Positions 1 through 13,627 of a DNA stretch of 64,000 nucleotides are shown here, one piece after another; position 1 is the stretch's first letter; each line of letters starts with the position of its first letter. Source of the DNA: Anisakis pegreffii. Its lineage: Eukaryota > Nematoda > Chromadorea > Rhabditida > Anisakidae. The notes beneath the pieces are model-generated. The model had not been told where the DNA came from and made no database searches. It worked only from the letters and a program-made list of their open reading frames with translations. The DNA lies in the NCBI GenBank assembly GCA_035041965.1, contig JAPYMA010000289.1:166812-230811 (forward strand), written 5' to 3'. The translations under genes and the position numbers were made by a program.

Positions 1-127
1 CGAAAAAATTTCCAGCTCAACAGCCGAAGCACATTGCTTAACGGCACTTGTTGCCTAAATGAATAAACTAAAGAAGATAAATCAAGCAATTTTTAAATGT
101 TATGGTTCGTTGAGCATCATGTGCATT

Positions 128-589
128 TTATGGTTTGTGGTAAGGGCCGCTGCCTAAGACCTCTGGTTCTGCTGGTCCTGCCTCCGTTGTTGCCGATTTT
201 GCTTCCGTGGTTTCTAGATGTTCCACTACCGCGGCAGTGGATTCTAGCTCGGCAGTCACTGATGCTGCCTCTGTAGTGGCGGATTCTGCCTCTGTGGTGG
301 CGGGTTCTGCCTCTGTGGGGTCGTGCTCTGCTACTGTTGTGATGGATTCTGCCTCTGTAGTTTTAGCTTCTGCCTCAATTGTTGCGGTCGATTCCACTTC
401 TTTGGGTTCAGCCGATGTTGCTTCAGGAGAAATCTCTTCCGTGGTTGCGGATGAAATTCCTGCTGATTCTGAGGGTTGGATTAGATAATCCTTATTGCGA
501 ATACTGGCGCTGATTGCTCCCTGCGGGAAAATGCACAGTACCGAAAGTGCAGTAAGACATACCAACGAAACGGTAGTTCTGAGCATCAT
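128..589 (-). CDS. Small secreted Ala/Glu/Thr/Ser-rich protein
   Basis: An uninterrupted frame of 153 residues. I start it at the ATG at 589; the in-frame codon just upstream is TTG, and an AATTTCAG site lies about 17 bases before the ATG, suitable for a spliced leader. The N-terminus is a clear signal peptide: a hydrophobic core (VSLVCLTALSVLCIF) followed by a small-residue site (AISA) near residue 28. The mature part is almost entirely Ala, Glu, Thr, Ser and Val, with repeats of the type TTEAESATTEA, and ends in GSGPYHKP. There are no cysteines or membrane segments after the signal. The composition suggests an acidic, possibly O-glycosylated, unstructured secreted or surface protein. I recognise no family. 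The opposite strand is also open over 207-488, as expected from a short-period repeat, and I treat that as a shadow. Confidence 0.7.
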   Translation of the reverse strand: MMLRTTVSLVCLTALSVLCIFPQGAISASIRNKDYLIQPSESAGISSATTEEISPEATSAEPKEVESTATIEAEAKTTEAESITTVAEHDPTEAEPATTEAESATTEAASVTAELESTAAVVEHLETTEAKSATTEAGPAEPEVLGSGPYHKP

Positions 590-3500
590 CAACTGATTAA
601 AATCTCTGAAATTGTGAATAATTCAGGATGAAGTTTGTTAGACTAACGTACATTTTAGAACGTCATTTCATTGTATAGTATTGCACGAAAAGATTTACTA
701 CGAAGTGAAAACATGAGGAATTTCAGTAGTAGTGCATAGTCAGCTCTTATCGTATCAGCTGAGATATGGTGACGTTCTATTTGGCAGTCATGAAGCCAAT
801 TTTGAGCATTATTTCTGGTATAGCGCAATTTATGAAATGTACAAAAGATAAGAACGAATTTATCTTAAATGCTCATGGAAAGCACTCATTAGGTATCTGC
901 TGCAGATTACAGAGACTTGAATGACGTCTGACTGGTTCAGTTAAGGTTCTATAAGAACATTGCTTATTTTCAGTGAAAAATTCATGAAAAATCCCAGAGA
1001 TCTGATATACTCATTCTGAAAAAGTGAATAATTATCACCATTCAATATTCTCATCAATATTTGATACAGGATCCAGTTTGTACGATTTTTCTGGAATAAG
1101 AACTGTGAGCATTTTGAAATGCTCGTAGCTGTCGACAGCTTCATTCTGAGAAATTGGATTTGGACATTCTGAGAAAAAGTGACGTTCATTGGAAATACGC
1201 TATAAAGTTCGCGTATGGCTCAACCCATTTGAATATGATAACAAGCTTAGTGCGTAATGTCTTAAGATTGTCTGAGTGTAAATGCTGTTCTGCAAACAGT
1301 GCAACGTTAGAAATCAATGTCAAACATGTAGAGAGTTATGAGAAGTAATTTGTATCAAAGGAATCCACTTCATCAATCCAATAAAATCAAGAAATGACGA
1401 ATCTGGTTTCATCACTGATTAGTGAACTGAATATTGAATGGTGTATGGTGGTGGTTAAACAAGTTTCGCAGTAGAATTACAGGTGCACTGAAAGCAGTGG
1501 TGAGGAGGGTGGAAGAAATTAACTGCAACTGTTGAACTAAAGAATTGAGTTGTGAAATGATCACGACTGGATGGTTATATTTATACTACTCGAAACAGCA
1601 AACGTAGGAAATGTAGATCAGATAAACGATGAAACTTGACGTACTGACATGTGAACTAGATTCCATTCTAAAAATGAAAATCATGCTGAAAATGAATAAT
1701 TTATACGAAGGTCATCATGTAGTGATTCTCTCAAGTTCGCTGTGTAACACTGAATGTAGTGAATTGATGCTTTTATGGGCAATTACAATCTTGCATTATC
1801 ACCACTTTGTTCAGTTCATTACTGATATTCTAGAAAATCAGTGGCGTAAAAATTGATAGTAAAACTTTTCATGATTATCATTCCTCGTCCAGCTCTCAAT
1901 CATTGACTGCTTGCATATTTTCAGTAGTGATTCTAATGCTTTGTTGAATGAGTACTAAAGTTGAAAGTCGATCTGATGGATGAAATTTGTTCATAAATAA
2001 TATTACTGGATTATTTATGATGCTGCAGAGCAGGGACAGATTGCTTTCCTGCAGTACAGTACTTGAGAACGCCGCGAATCTGCCTCATGCAAATCTGAAT
2101 CATTGCTTCGGATACATCGATTTTTTTCCTGCACATCAAAGAAATTGACATGTTTCTCTTTGAACGTGATTGTAAAATGTTAAACGATCCCAAAACGGTG
2201 CTGGTAAATAAATTCTGTGATTCCATTGCCTATTCGTTATTATATAGTTCGGTGCTGGTATTGTCATTGATTGCATAGTAGGCTTTATAGCATTTAGATA
2301 AAAAGAATTCTTCAAACGATGAAATGAACTAAGTTTCAAAAGCACAAATTGAGTAAATGGGACTAGATTTGTTCTTTGTTTATACAATCTGAACCAGTAT
2401 CAAATCATCTTACCAAAAAATGATTAACATGACTTTTACTAATTTCCAGTTCTACAGTCGCCGTGAATGACACCGTATCAGATATCACGTGGCACTACCT
2501 CTTTCATTCTATTTCAATCAATGTAGCACCACTATATTGGTTATTTAAAAGTGCAAGTATATTCCTCACACTATTCAGTACCTTCCCACAAGATGCACTC
2601 TTCAGGAATTTATTTATGTCTTTACTGAAAATAATTCAGTTGATCATATTCAATTCATTATTTCTCTCCATGTTATGTGGAACAAATAAGATGAAAAGAA
2701 GTATTACAACGTTTCGCCGTCTGTTGGATGTCACAAAAGATGCGATACGCTGCTTGCTCATATGTCAGTGCCATGCATTTGACGAATCTTTGAAACACTT
2801 CTAATCACTCATTTTGTGAATAAATCGCAAACGCGTAGAACAAAGCCATGCAACCTAATTCCAAAATGCGAGCAAAAACGCATGTGATTGCGTCATTCAT
2901 CGACGATTTATGAAAATTTATCCATTTGTATCAATCACATAACGATAATTCAACTGTGCACAATATCAATTGTTTGATGTGGTGAGTTTATGGAATTAAT
3001 TATCGGCCATTCTCTTGAGAAGGCTTTGAAAAATGTTGCTGAATATTTGGTTGAATCATGTGAACAAGTTTGATGTAATATGACATCGCACTATTTCCAT
3101 ACAGATTAGAGCAAGAAATGAATGTAATCAATTCAAGAACAATTGTGTGTTCATTTAGCCGTGCACTGGAAACAATTCAGATGAAACTCTTCGTGGCTTT
3201 CTATAACTTCTGGAAGTCAAATACGTTTATGGGTACAAGAGAATGGGCTTTTGCATCTATTCGCTCAAAAGTTCATCGTAGCCTCCAATCTGAAACGTTC
3301 AACAGTAAAAACGTATGTCACAACGAGATCCCATGAACCAAATTACTCTGAATACCGTATAGTCTATATACGGAGAAGATTCACATAATTCCCTTCAGCA
3401 TATCTAATCGCTGGTCTTTTCGATCAAGATATCAGAAAAAGATAACGGCGATTCGAAAGATAGTCAAAGTGTGAAAATTTAACGGTTCAAAAACGAATGC

Positions 3501-4755
3501 GTATCAAACATATATCACAGTTGTTCGCTTGCGTTTTATCCAGTGATAAACTGGTTGAGTACAAATACCAACATAAATGAATACATATTTCAATGTATCC
3601 AATACAATTTCATTCGGTCGAATTCACTGACAAGATGGATGCAGCGATACTGATCTACTGGCATCGACCAGAAGAGAAGAGCACTTGACAACGTGATCAA
3701 CTTGCTCGTTGACTACTGTCACAATAACTGATACATTTTTGTGCATCCTCTTCGAACAATATTAATTCTTGAATGAACAGATTTATTTATGCGCTTTTAT
3801 GACAGTCAGTCACATGGATGAATTACTTCAGCTGTTCTCGTATTGGTAATTTGCAAGTTGTATCATTTATTCTCATGGATTCGAATCGCTTACGATATAT
3901 GATTAGAAATGCGATTTATGATATGTCGCTTTATCGCTGCCGCGTCCACCTGTCGGGTCTTTGTCGTTTACTTGATCAATAGTCAAACTCTCCCTAAAAT
4001 TTACTTCCATACAACGCCCGGAATGGTGCCACGAAAGTGTGCTGAATGAACTCGCCGATGATGACATTAAGTCGTCAAAAAATACGATTACTGTACATAA
4101 AACTTATTGTGAGCAATGTTGACTGCAATATGACAGATGGTATCATCATTTGCGTGACCATTTTTTGGCAGAACCTTCGAGCGGATTGAGATTCTAGTTT
4201 TTTGAAAGATGTTCTGTCTCAGACCGTGATTTCACGATAAGACACAAGAAAGTTGTTTTCATTCACAAGATGGAAAAGCTGATTTCATTCTAGACCCATA
4301 TGTCAGTCAATCAACTCGCTCAATGTTTGATGCTATGCCACGAGGTGATCACGCAGCCGTCATGACATGCAACAAATCTTGTCATATTCCAAACTTCGTT
4401 CTTTTGTTTCATTACCAAGCAGTTTATAATATAACCTATTGCAACATATATTTTAAGCTAATAAACACAACGTAAGTGATTATTCCTTTTTACATCTCAG
4501 TAGCAATTGCGCACTACAATAAATAAAAAAATAAGTAAAGAAACCATTGTATTGTAAAATTGTAAAAATTGTGAATTGCAAAAAAAATTGTAAAAAAATT
4601 GTAAAAAAGGTAAATTGTAAAAACCACCAAAGAGACCCATTGAGTTGTATTTGTGGGTAGAAGTGTTCCTGATCATGAAAAGCAAACCGCTTGAGAGTGC
4701 TGGAATAAAGTTCATTTTCAATCTCGATTGCTCTTTCGTTGTATTGCGTTTTAAA

Positions 4756-4793
<38 letters not shown>

Positions 4794-5070
4794 CACTAGT
4801 TCATTCAATAGCTTTTCTTAAAAATTTTTCGACAGTTTACTATTGATATGTAACGTTTGCTGAATGAATTCACTATGTACTTACTTGTGTATGTTGCTAT
4901 TCATTTCGTTATTGCGCTCTTATCTCATCAGTCGCTTCCTACTTTGCTGATGAACATAACCATTTTCATAGCAAATACGTTTTATTAGTTAACAATTAAC
5001 ATCAACATTATTTGCATTCAGCAATTAACAGATTACAAAATGAAAAAAAACTTTAAAAATCATTTAGCAT
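590..5070. other. Intergenic, no recognisable gene
   Basis: About 4.5 kb of AT-rich sequence with only short scattered open frames on both strands. The longest is on the plus strand at 2463-2804 (113 codons, hydrophobic N-terminal half, preceded by an AATTTCCAG that could be a splice acceptor). It matches no family I know. A short ATT/TTA microsatellite lies at 4757-4792. Confidence 0.5.
4757..4792. repeat. (TTA)n microsatellite
   Basis: About twelve uninterrupted copies of a TTA/ATT trinucleotide. On the minus strand it creates a run of isoleucine codons inside an otherwise meaningless open frame (4497-4808). Confidence 0.95.
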
Positions 5071-5074
5071 TTTT

Positions 5075-5416
5075 TCACTCGAATAAAGTCATTAAAAAGC
5101 AGAAAAAAATAAAACATTTCATTTCACAAAACAAACAAAAACATGTCAATTTATTTCGATAAAAAAGAAACTCTAAAGCATTCAATAATAATCGTATGGG
5201 ATATGTGGTGCCATTGACGAATAACACTAACAGGGCTCCATGTACATCGTATATTAACTCAAACAATGCGAATGTTTCGTTCATTCTCAGCAAACGGGAA
5301 TATTCTGGTGAGTCTAATGACGGTAACCAAATCGTGACAACACCAGCATTTCTTTTCAGCAGGGCAATGAGAATCGAAAACTTTTCAAAATTTAGTATAG
5401 AAACATTCTGCGCCAT
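5075..5416 (-). CDS. Hypothetical 113-residue hydrophobic ORF
   Basis: An open frame starting MAQNVSILNFEKFS and ending at a stop near 5075. It contains hydrophobic stretches (for example FELIYDVHGALLVLFV) and a last segment rich in Phe and Cys that could be membrane-spanning. It could be a single-exon gene, an exon of a larger membrane-protein gene, or chance. I see no family motif. The start sits directly after a run of A residues with no obvious splice or promoter signal, so this is a weak call. Confidence 0.22.
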   Translation of the reverse strand: MAQNVSILNFEKFSILIALLKRNAGVVTIWLPSLDSPEYSRLLRMNETFALFELIYDVHGALLVLFVNGTTYPIRLLLNALEFLFYRNKLTCFCLFCEMKCFIFFCFLMTLFE

Positions 5417-6876
5417 TTTTTTTTGACCCGAGTAAAATGGAAACGAAACATTTCATGAGAAATTCATGAACATTGTGATGAATATCATTCGTCATTAGTT
5501 TCGGCAAATAAAATGATGCAACAATCGAACTTTCGATCAAACAGACCAACAATATGCTCTATTTGTATAACGATGATTCCTTACCAACTCATTAAAAATG
5601 CAAACAAATACGAGTCAGTCAAAAATCAGCAACACGTGGAATCATTGAACGAATCTTTGGGTCAACGTCAAACAAACGATGAGAATCAACGAAAAATATG
5701 CTAACACTGACAATACCATAACTTAGAAACAGTCATTAAATCGATGACACAATATAAAATAGACATACAATAAACGAAGCAAAAACAATGACACCGGTAC
5801 AGGAACCGTCAATATGAAACCATCCAACAACAGAATATCATCGCATTATTTACGCAACTTATTTTACAAATACGCATCACAATGTCATATAATATATTTA
5901 TAAACACATATCTACCGTTTCAGTCACAGAGCTATAATCCATCACTATGTTCAACTGAAGTAATGAATGAATATTCAATGATAACGGTAACAGTTATCAC
6001 GATACAAATAAGCAAATCAAAAGCGAAAGCAAAACGAAAAACAGTCTCATCAGAGTCATTCCGGGATGGGGTGCATAACCCGTAAATCACGAATGGTATT
6101 TTGCTGAGCCACTGGCATGACTATATAGAATATTGTCGTGAACAAGCCTATTCACGGCAATATTTTGACAAAATTATCTGCACTGAAGAACAACGAATAA
6201 CATCTTAAATTAAATTTGAAACATTTCACCGGGTGAAAAGAAGTTCACACAGAATTATATCGAAACAATAACGTAATTCCAAAGTAAAACTTCTGTCGTT
6301 TCGGACAAAATCAGTCAATCGAATGAAAACTAAAATATAACTGAAACTGAAAAAAAACACGAGAAAATGAAATGGAAGACTGCAAAAATTGAATCAGTTG
6401 GCAGTATGCAATATCTGAATGAAAAAAAACAGAGTTTGGCGCATAAATTTGAATCAAAACAATGCTTATTTCAAACAAGAAACAAGAATAATAACTCACT
6501 TAATGTAATCACAACTGAACCTATGATAAATCAATATCACCTACGTCATCTTTTAATGACAATTTTCGTCTAAATTCACGCCCAAAAGTCTCTCTTCTGT
6601 AAATATGAATAGGGACATATTCAACTAAATACAAAAAACATCTTATATGTATGCATATTTGAGAATGAAGCAATAAAGGTGAACTGAAACGAAATAAATT
6701 AAAAACAAAACAAAACACAACAATGTGAAACAGAAATAAGAGCAAAATCACAAAATAGCACCATCATTAGATGATTCAAATAGAATTAATTCAAATATAT
6801 AAATAAACAATCATCCATCAGATCATTCAAAACAACAGCACATCTAATCTGCATATCATTCACACATCACATCTGT
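5417..6876. other. Intergenic, nothing recognised
   Basis: AT-rich sequence, with many A-rich runs on the plus strand, lying beyond the 3' end of the transporter gene. Only short open frames occur, none with motif content. Confidence 0.5.
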
Positions 6877-6944
6877 AGCACTCTCACTATCAACTGCTAA
6901 AGCGGTCAATTATATCCGATTTAGCAGTTGATAGTGAGAGTGCT
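6877..6944. repeat. Perfect 25-bp inverted repeat with 18-base loop
   Basis: The left arm, 6877-6901 (begins AGCACTCTCACTATC), is exactly the reverse complement of the right arm, 6920-6944. The loop is the 18 bases at 6902-6919. A transcript from either strand would form a 25-bp perfect hairpin. It lies about 360 bp beyond the stop codon of the OATP gene, so it could fall in its 3' flank. Candidates are a tiny fold-back element, a small-RNA precursor or a 3'-end structure. Real animal pre-miRNAs usually have some mismatches, so I do not call it a miRNA. Confidence 0.85.
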
Positions 6945-7306
6945 TTCATTTCTTCACTTCTGAAATGAAGTTATCACCTCACAAGTACAAAATGAAAGCG
7001 AACTCAAAATGGAAAACTTTTTCCTCATTTTGTGCGTAAAAATTGAAATGAATAAAATTTTCGCTTCACACAAAAGCCGAAACGCACAAGTTTCCGCTTA
7101 TGTGTGAAACGGCAAAAGTACCACAATTTATACGCACAAACAAACTTGAAATTCAATTTCCCACAATGTGTGGAAGTAACATTGAAAAAGCTGATTGGTA
7201 TATAGTCGATGTGCTTGATAGCGTTAATATGAATTGAATCAAAACATATATGATTCCATGTGCAAAAAAAAACAATTACGAAATATTATGATGTCGACGA
7301 GCAGAG

Positions 7307-10300
7307 TTACTGAACGTTGTTATCACTACTAATATTGTTATCGATATTTATATCACCATTCATATCGTCGTTCAAGTCACCCTCCACATCCTCACTATCA
7401 CGTACTGCTATTACAGCGTTTGTTGGTAACGGATCGTCACGCATTTGCGATGCGAAAAATATCAGTGTACATATTAGCAGTACCATTGCTATGGTCTAAA
7501 ATTTTTTCGTTTACTATTGATTTATTTTATCCAGTCACAGTGCGATATACTCATTTCAAACCAGATTCAAGGAAATAAACGAATCGATGTGACAATCATG
7601 TGAAGAAATAAATGTAACAATGAAGTAACAAAGGTAATAATAATCACAATAACAGTGAAATCAATCAAAACATAAAATCGTACCTGTCCAACTACACTGA
7701 ATGCCAGAAATAAATCGGCAAGTAATTTATTCTGATATAGCATACAGCTTCCCTGCTGAAAACGAATTAATGAGCATTTGTTTCATTAACTAATAATGGG
7801 TTAACTACCAAACGACGTTGAAAATAATAAGCAATTTATTGGTGAAAGAATAAATCAGAAAGAATTGAGTGCAATTAAAATAGAGACAAATTACATGTCC
7901 AGAGCATGGATCCAAGTGCTGTCGAATGCAAGAAACATCGAACATCCAACCGAACAAAACTGGTGCCGGAATGGTGCCAATTACTCGAACTAATATCCAC
8001 TGGATACCCAATGCAAATGATCGTTCCGCATAATCCACTGTTCTTAAATTCTACTATCACTATCATAAATCAACGACAATTCGAGTTCGATAACCAAGTA
8101 GCAATGATAACACTTCATTATGACAATTCATAAAATCAAAATAAAATTTGATTTTTTGAGTGTCATATATATCGTCTAAAGCCGAACAAGGCTCAACTTC
8201 CAACCAATTCCAACAACAATCGTGCAAATAAAAAGACATAAAGAACACTTGAAACATAAACACATAAACAGATGAATGTAAATAAATGAATAAAAATGAA
8301 TGAGTACATAAGTAAACATACCGCAGCACAACAGATATTAACGGCACTCCAACAGCAAATGCGAAAAAGCAAAAAGGTGCGAACATAATCAAAAATCCGA
8401 ATAAGCCAGTACATTTGGATTCACAAAAACCCCTTTTCAAGGTCTTATAGCCGTATTTCGTATTCGTTGGTACGCATGAACAGTTATGATACATCTGAAT
8501 GATTATAAAGCCATAATTACCGATATATTGTAACAACTGATATCATTACGAACTACGTAAGCGAACAATAATTACAGAGATCAGAATGGGTTATTAAGAG
8601 GATGAATTTGATAAGGTATACCTTTCTAAGTGGTTCGTATTTTTGTTGGCAACCAGCAAAACACGGTGAATAGAATGAGATTTGCTGTCCATTTTCCAAT
8701 TCAGCACACATTGGATGATATTCACTTCCAACGCAATCGCAATGCTCATTACACTTGGATTGCAGCGAAGGAAGTAGATCGCTCTCATTTGCGTACTTCC
8801 CTAACGCCACTCTAAAGTTTCACGTTTTTATTATTGACAGAACTGATAAGTTCCAAATTCAATCTCATTAGTTTGAAAACCTGCTTTCAAAAAAGAGAAT
8901 TACTCGAAAAACGAAATGAAGTGAAACCAACATGTCAATCTCATAATGTGTTTCGATACCAGCCAACTGATCGTGATCACAGTATATCAAATACATCGGT
9001 GACAAAAGTAGTGAGAACATCAATAATGCGATACAAAATTTTAACGTTTTCACACAACTTAACCGAAATCTTTGCACCACAAACCCACTAAACATCGTAC
9101 CCATTCCAGCCATTGGCACCATTATGCATCCTAAACACATCTTCGTTCAGTAACAACAAAAAAGCAATTTCTCCGCAATCTGAACAACTATACCATGTAG
9201 AATGCACAACTGTATTTCAATATCATCAATGCCATAACTATTCCCAGAAATGATTCAATATAAAACTTACCAATAAGCATGTTCGCTTTACTCGGCGCAA
9301 CGCTGAACTGTCTCTCCAGATATTTCGACATAAACGTTGATGCCCCAGTTATTACTAAACCTGAAATATAAGCACAAATGCAGTCATCAAGTTCGTTGTC
9401 TAATCGTAGTAATCGATGCAATTTCATAACATCACATACCTTATCTCATCACTCTTTTATATAACGAACTTCATCATTCAATCTACTAAACTACAGAAAT
9501 AACAACGGAAATACAGCTAGAAAAGAGTAATGAAACGTACCATCAACAGCCATGGAAAGCGTTATGAGCATATAACTGCCATTCGAAAGGATTCGATAAA
9601 TAGCGATAGGAATATGCCGAACGTCTAACCAAATATGATACCAAATGGGACCTCGATTAGGTTGTAATGCTGGCATTGATTCACCGATTGTTATTGTTGG
9701 TACTGCTGCTTTTTCTGTAATTTTCATCGCCCAATATACACTCAAAATTTTCATTTTAGCAGAGACGATAACCATTCTGAACTAATCATAAAATAAGGAC
9801 AATACAACAAATTTTCAAGGAATGCATTCTAAACGGAGTAGAATGAGCGAACCGTCACCATCAGCTGGCAATAAAGGTCCACAAACTGCGGCTGTTTTGG
9901 AAGCTGACGGCATACCACAGCATTCCGGCGTTCGTTTCCTACCACCTTGCAACGTCTCTTCATGAAGTCGTGTTCTGCAATAATTTGTTTGAGAGAGTAT
10001 TGAATTTATTATATGCATATTTTATATGCTTAGAGAAGTTTATCAACAGTAACAATGATGGTGAAAATAAATATCGAATTCGATGAATTTTATGACTACG
10101 AACGTGAAAAAAACAAACCAACCGATGCCACTTCAACGATTCCGGTAACACCTTCGGTAAGCTCAGTATAGGAAAAACAGCGATCAGAGCCAACAAGCAG
10201 GCAATCTGAAATCCAATCCACCAAGCACCGACCCATTTTGGATCAGATTCATCGATGTTCACTATTCTAAAATTTTGGTTTTATTTTCAGCACTTAACCT

Positions 10301-13300
10301 ATTAACAGACTTTGTTCCTCAGAATGCATTCGTCCATTTTTCAAATGAACAATTTTGAGATTGGAAATGAAATTAAGAGTTGAATTTACCACTTTCTCAA
10401 CACAGAATGATACCACTTAAAACAATACATATTTTGAGCAAAATGATGACAATCCAAATATGAAAAACTAACGCAAACTGATGCTCAGGTTGTAGAAAAT
10501 CAGTGTGATACTGAAGAAATGAACTAGACATCAGAAAACCAAATGCAGGTCCGAATATTGCGAATGCATAGAAGACGCCTTAAGTTTGCGATAATGAATA
10601 AGCAAATTGTGTTTAACGGTGACCAATCATCATGAATAATAATCATAAAAGTAACAAGCACATCCGTAATAACAAACACAATAATAACAGGAATAAATAA
10701 TAAGATTAATAATAAGTAATAATAATAAAATAATAATTAATAATAAGAATTAATAATAACCTAGATATAACGAAGAAAGCGCAGGTCCAACATTTTCATC
10801 GATATAACTAACGCCTAATGTAAACAACGGAGTGGCACCAATACCATGCAAGAAATGTGCTAAGCAAAACATGAACACGTATCGAAATGTGCCTGGCTGT
10901 AATTATCAAAGACATCATATTATTGAATATTCAGCCCTATTGCATCACTTCATACTATTGAATACATTCATTCAGCTCTATTACACACATATTCCAAAAA
11001 AAACTTATTTAACTTGTTTGCTAATAAGTTACAACTCCATAAAATTAATTATGAAACCACATGAAAATACAAAAACTCAATGAAGTAAAATACGCAGATC
11101 AAAGATATGTGCAAACCTGATTTTCAGGAGACGGACAAGTCTTCAAGGCTTCTGCACTGGCACCCGATAATGGCTCGAAGAATGTAGCTGTTGAATCATT
11201 TGTGAATGTCATGAATACTGGAGAGGTCTCTGAAATTATTGACATAAACACATCGACAAAACATAACCAATATAGTAAATCGACGATGGAAAAAATAATC
11301 CAGCGATCTACATAATGTTAATTCAACCTGAATACACACCACAGGAAGCTTACAGATTGGCGATCGGTGAGGAGGGATGGAGAAAATTTGAGGACCGAAT
11401 TCGTAGTGACATTTTTTCGCTTTCACATTATTCTCAACTGGGTAAAGTTTTCATTACTTTCAATTGCATATGATCACTTAATCAATATCCGATTACTCAA
11501 TATATTGTGAAATGAAACTCATATAATCGATTAGTAATTCGCACTCGATAAGGAAAAAAAACAGATCTAGATTTGTTGGACGTGGATATAAGTTTGATGT
11601 GGATTTAGAATCGTGGTAGGATATATGGATATAGAATCGTGGTTTATACAAGAGTGAATAATAATGAACTAACTCGTCCCAGGAATACCACACTTCCCAA
11701 AACTAGATTCCTCAGCACCGGAAGTAGATGTATATGAGTCAGATAAATTATGCGGCATCGTAAAAATGAAACTTCCTAAAGCCATTAATAAAAGACCCAT
11801 TGAGAGCACCATTGGCTTTGAATGACGACCACCGAAATAAGACACCGGTATACATAGGAGCACATAGCCAAAATCATAGAACTGAAAGTTTGTTTAAAAG
11901 TGTTTCTTTGAAGATCAATAATGAAATAAAGCAAGTGTTTAGAATCGACTCTCACAATGAGATCCGTTTATAATCTTCAGCTATTAACAAACCACGAACA
12001 CGTCTGCTCAATCACTTCTTCATCGAACATTTCAACGTGCTAATGTCAAAGATGCACCACGCAATTATATTAAAATGAATATTACCTGCATAATACGTCC
12101 AATTGTCGACGAAGAGAACTGAAAACGACGTTCAATTGAAGTGATTGCTGACGGCACCAATCCGTTCACTAACAATCCTTGTACCGTACAAAACCAACAC
12201 ATCCATAATAACATCCAATTACGCGAACCGAAACGTTGCATCCATTTGGGTCTGCAATTTTCATCATTAATTTTAATGTATTTGACTGTGTACACAATTC
12301 ATTGAGATGTACAGATTCTCCTCCAGTATATCATTCAATATCACTTCTGTTTCCTCCTAAAACGGAAAATTCCTAGTTGAAGGTCGCCTATTTTCAAGAT
12401 GATTATCTCAACGTGCTATTCAGTATTTTGATAGTGAGAGAAAGTTGGGTTACTCATCCGCTCCACACACACACATACGTTCAAGAAAGAAGAAACGTTG
12501 ATTCATTTCGGATTTATTGCCAACATTTCACTCTTTTCACTTGTTCAATATAAATCAATACTGAATCATAAAAATAATAAATCATTCAGTCATAAAATAC
12601 GTAATTATGGATTATGGAACAGATGTACAGAAAACAGTATAACGAATAATGAATAACCTCCATTTTCTCACTCCAACGAGAGTTTCATTGGCCATAACAT
12701 TAATTTCATTTTCGATAGCTTGCATCTGCTGTTTCTTTTGTAAAACACAAGCGGTCGCCCATGGATTGTGACGTTTCGGTGTAGGCCATGGTGGTCCAGA
12801 CGCGAAACCATTGTTTATATTCCTTCAATTTGAGCTAATTTATCGACTGGGAACGAATACTTCAATGAAGAATGACGCTCAACCAAATCATAACAAAGCA
12901 AGCATAAGCACGAAAATCGGTAACAGTTTAATATTATATTGCAATAGAGCGGTAGAATGATGAATTGGAATAACACAATGAAATGCGACGCATAAGAAAT
13001 AAATGGCACGAATGAACCTGTAATGGCCAGGAGGTCTTGTACGCTGAGACCGTGCTGAAGTATTGTTTATATTTGATGCACCCGTTGACAGAGCTATTAA
13101 GGCCGGAAATTCACTTACATCACCGTCTTGTTCTTCAGATTCTAGAAATTATGATATTAATGCCATCATCACTCTTATATAAAACATATTGCGCTCATAT
13201 TTTTGCTCCACTTTACTTTTCACTGAAAAAAAATCAGCTGAACTGTAGTTTGGTGCAAAATAAATTTGAAGATCGACGAAATTTTGCGTCCTCCAGCAGG

Positions 13301-13627
13301 AATGCGACGTCTGCTTACCTGAAGGAGCTTACAGTGGAATATGAAAGTTTTTCATGCTCGTATCATCTAGCATCCTTTATTCAAATGAAATTTACAAATG
13401 CATACAAATATGTCAATGCATAACATCTGTACATATCAATATAATTCAAAAAATTGGACACATAACTTCAAAACGAAAAGAAAGAGTCAACCTGATGGTG
13501 GTGACAAATGCGAATAATCGGAAGGAGAAGGCTTTGCCAAATCCCCGGGCGCTGACCTTGTTTCAGCACGAACACAATCGTCATCACTGGTAGTACCACA
13601 CTCTTCATCCATATTATATGGCAACAT
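7307..13627 (-). CDS. Organic anion transporter polypeptide (OATP, SLCO/SLC21 family), 18 exons
   Basis: A 12-membrane-helix transporter for organic anions. The joined exons give about 880 residues: 13627-13492, 13141-13018, 12822-12658, 12251-12086, 11881-11674, 11229-11117, 10896-10761, 10578-10479, 10266-10123, 9974-9859, 9714-9541, 9360-9271, 9130-8932, 8811-8622, 8494-8322, 8042-7895, 7755-7684 and 7495-7307. Family marks are FLHGIGATPLFTLGVSYID (exon 7), the signature WVGAWWIGF at about residues 394-402, and a Kazal-like extracellular loop in exon 14 (about 644-682; CNEHCDC and SPCFAGC). Exon 15 has NCSCV and exon 16 has ERSFALGIQW with the IPAPVLFG motif. The N-terminal 150 residues and the Asp/Asn-rich C-terminal tail are cytosolic and not conserved. 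The protein is longer than the usual 650-720 residues of the family, mostly at these ends. Exons 3, 8 and 16 use AAG acceptors. The exon 13/14 join is the least certain. The substrate cannot be predicted. Confidence 0.95.

Noticed and set aside
207..488. Plus-strand 93-codon frame rich in Ser, Val and Ala
   Set aside because: It is antisense to the secreted repeat protein. The short-period repeat keeps the other strand open, and there is no signal peptide or start context.
4497..4808. Minus-strand ORF with an isoleucine run
   Set aside because: It reads through a TTA microsatellite. The remaining part has no motif and biased Phe/Leu/Tyr content typical of AT-rich noise.
12815..13009. Minus-strand ORF between OATP exons 2 and 3
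   Set aside because: Reading it would break the phase-consistent join of the two exons. It is intron sequence.
13037..13423. Plus-strand 128-codon ORF
   Set aside because: It overlaps exon 2 of the OATP gene on the other strand and lacks any family feature.
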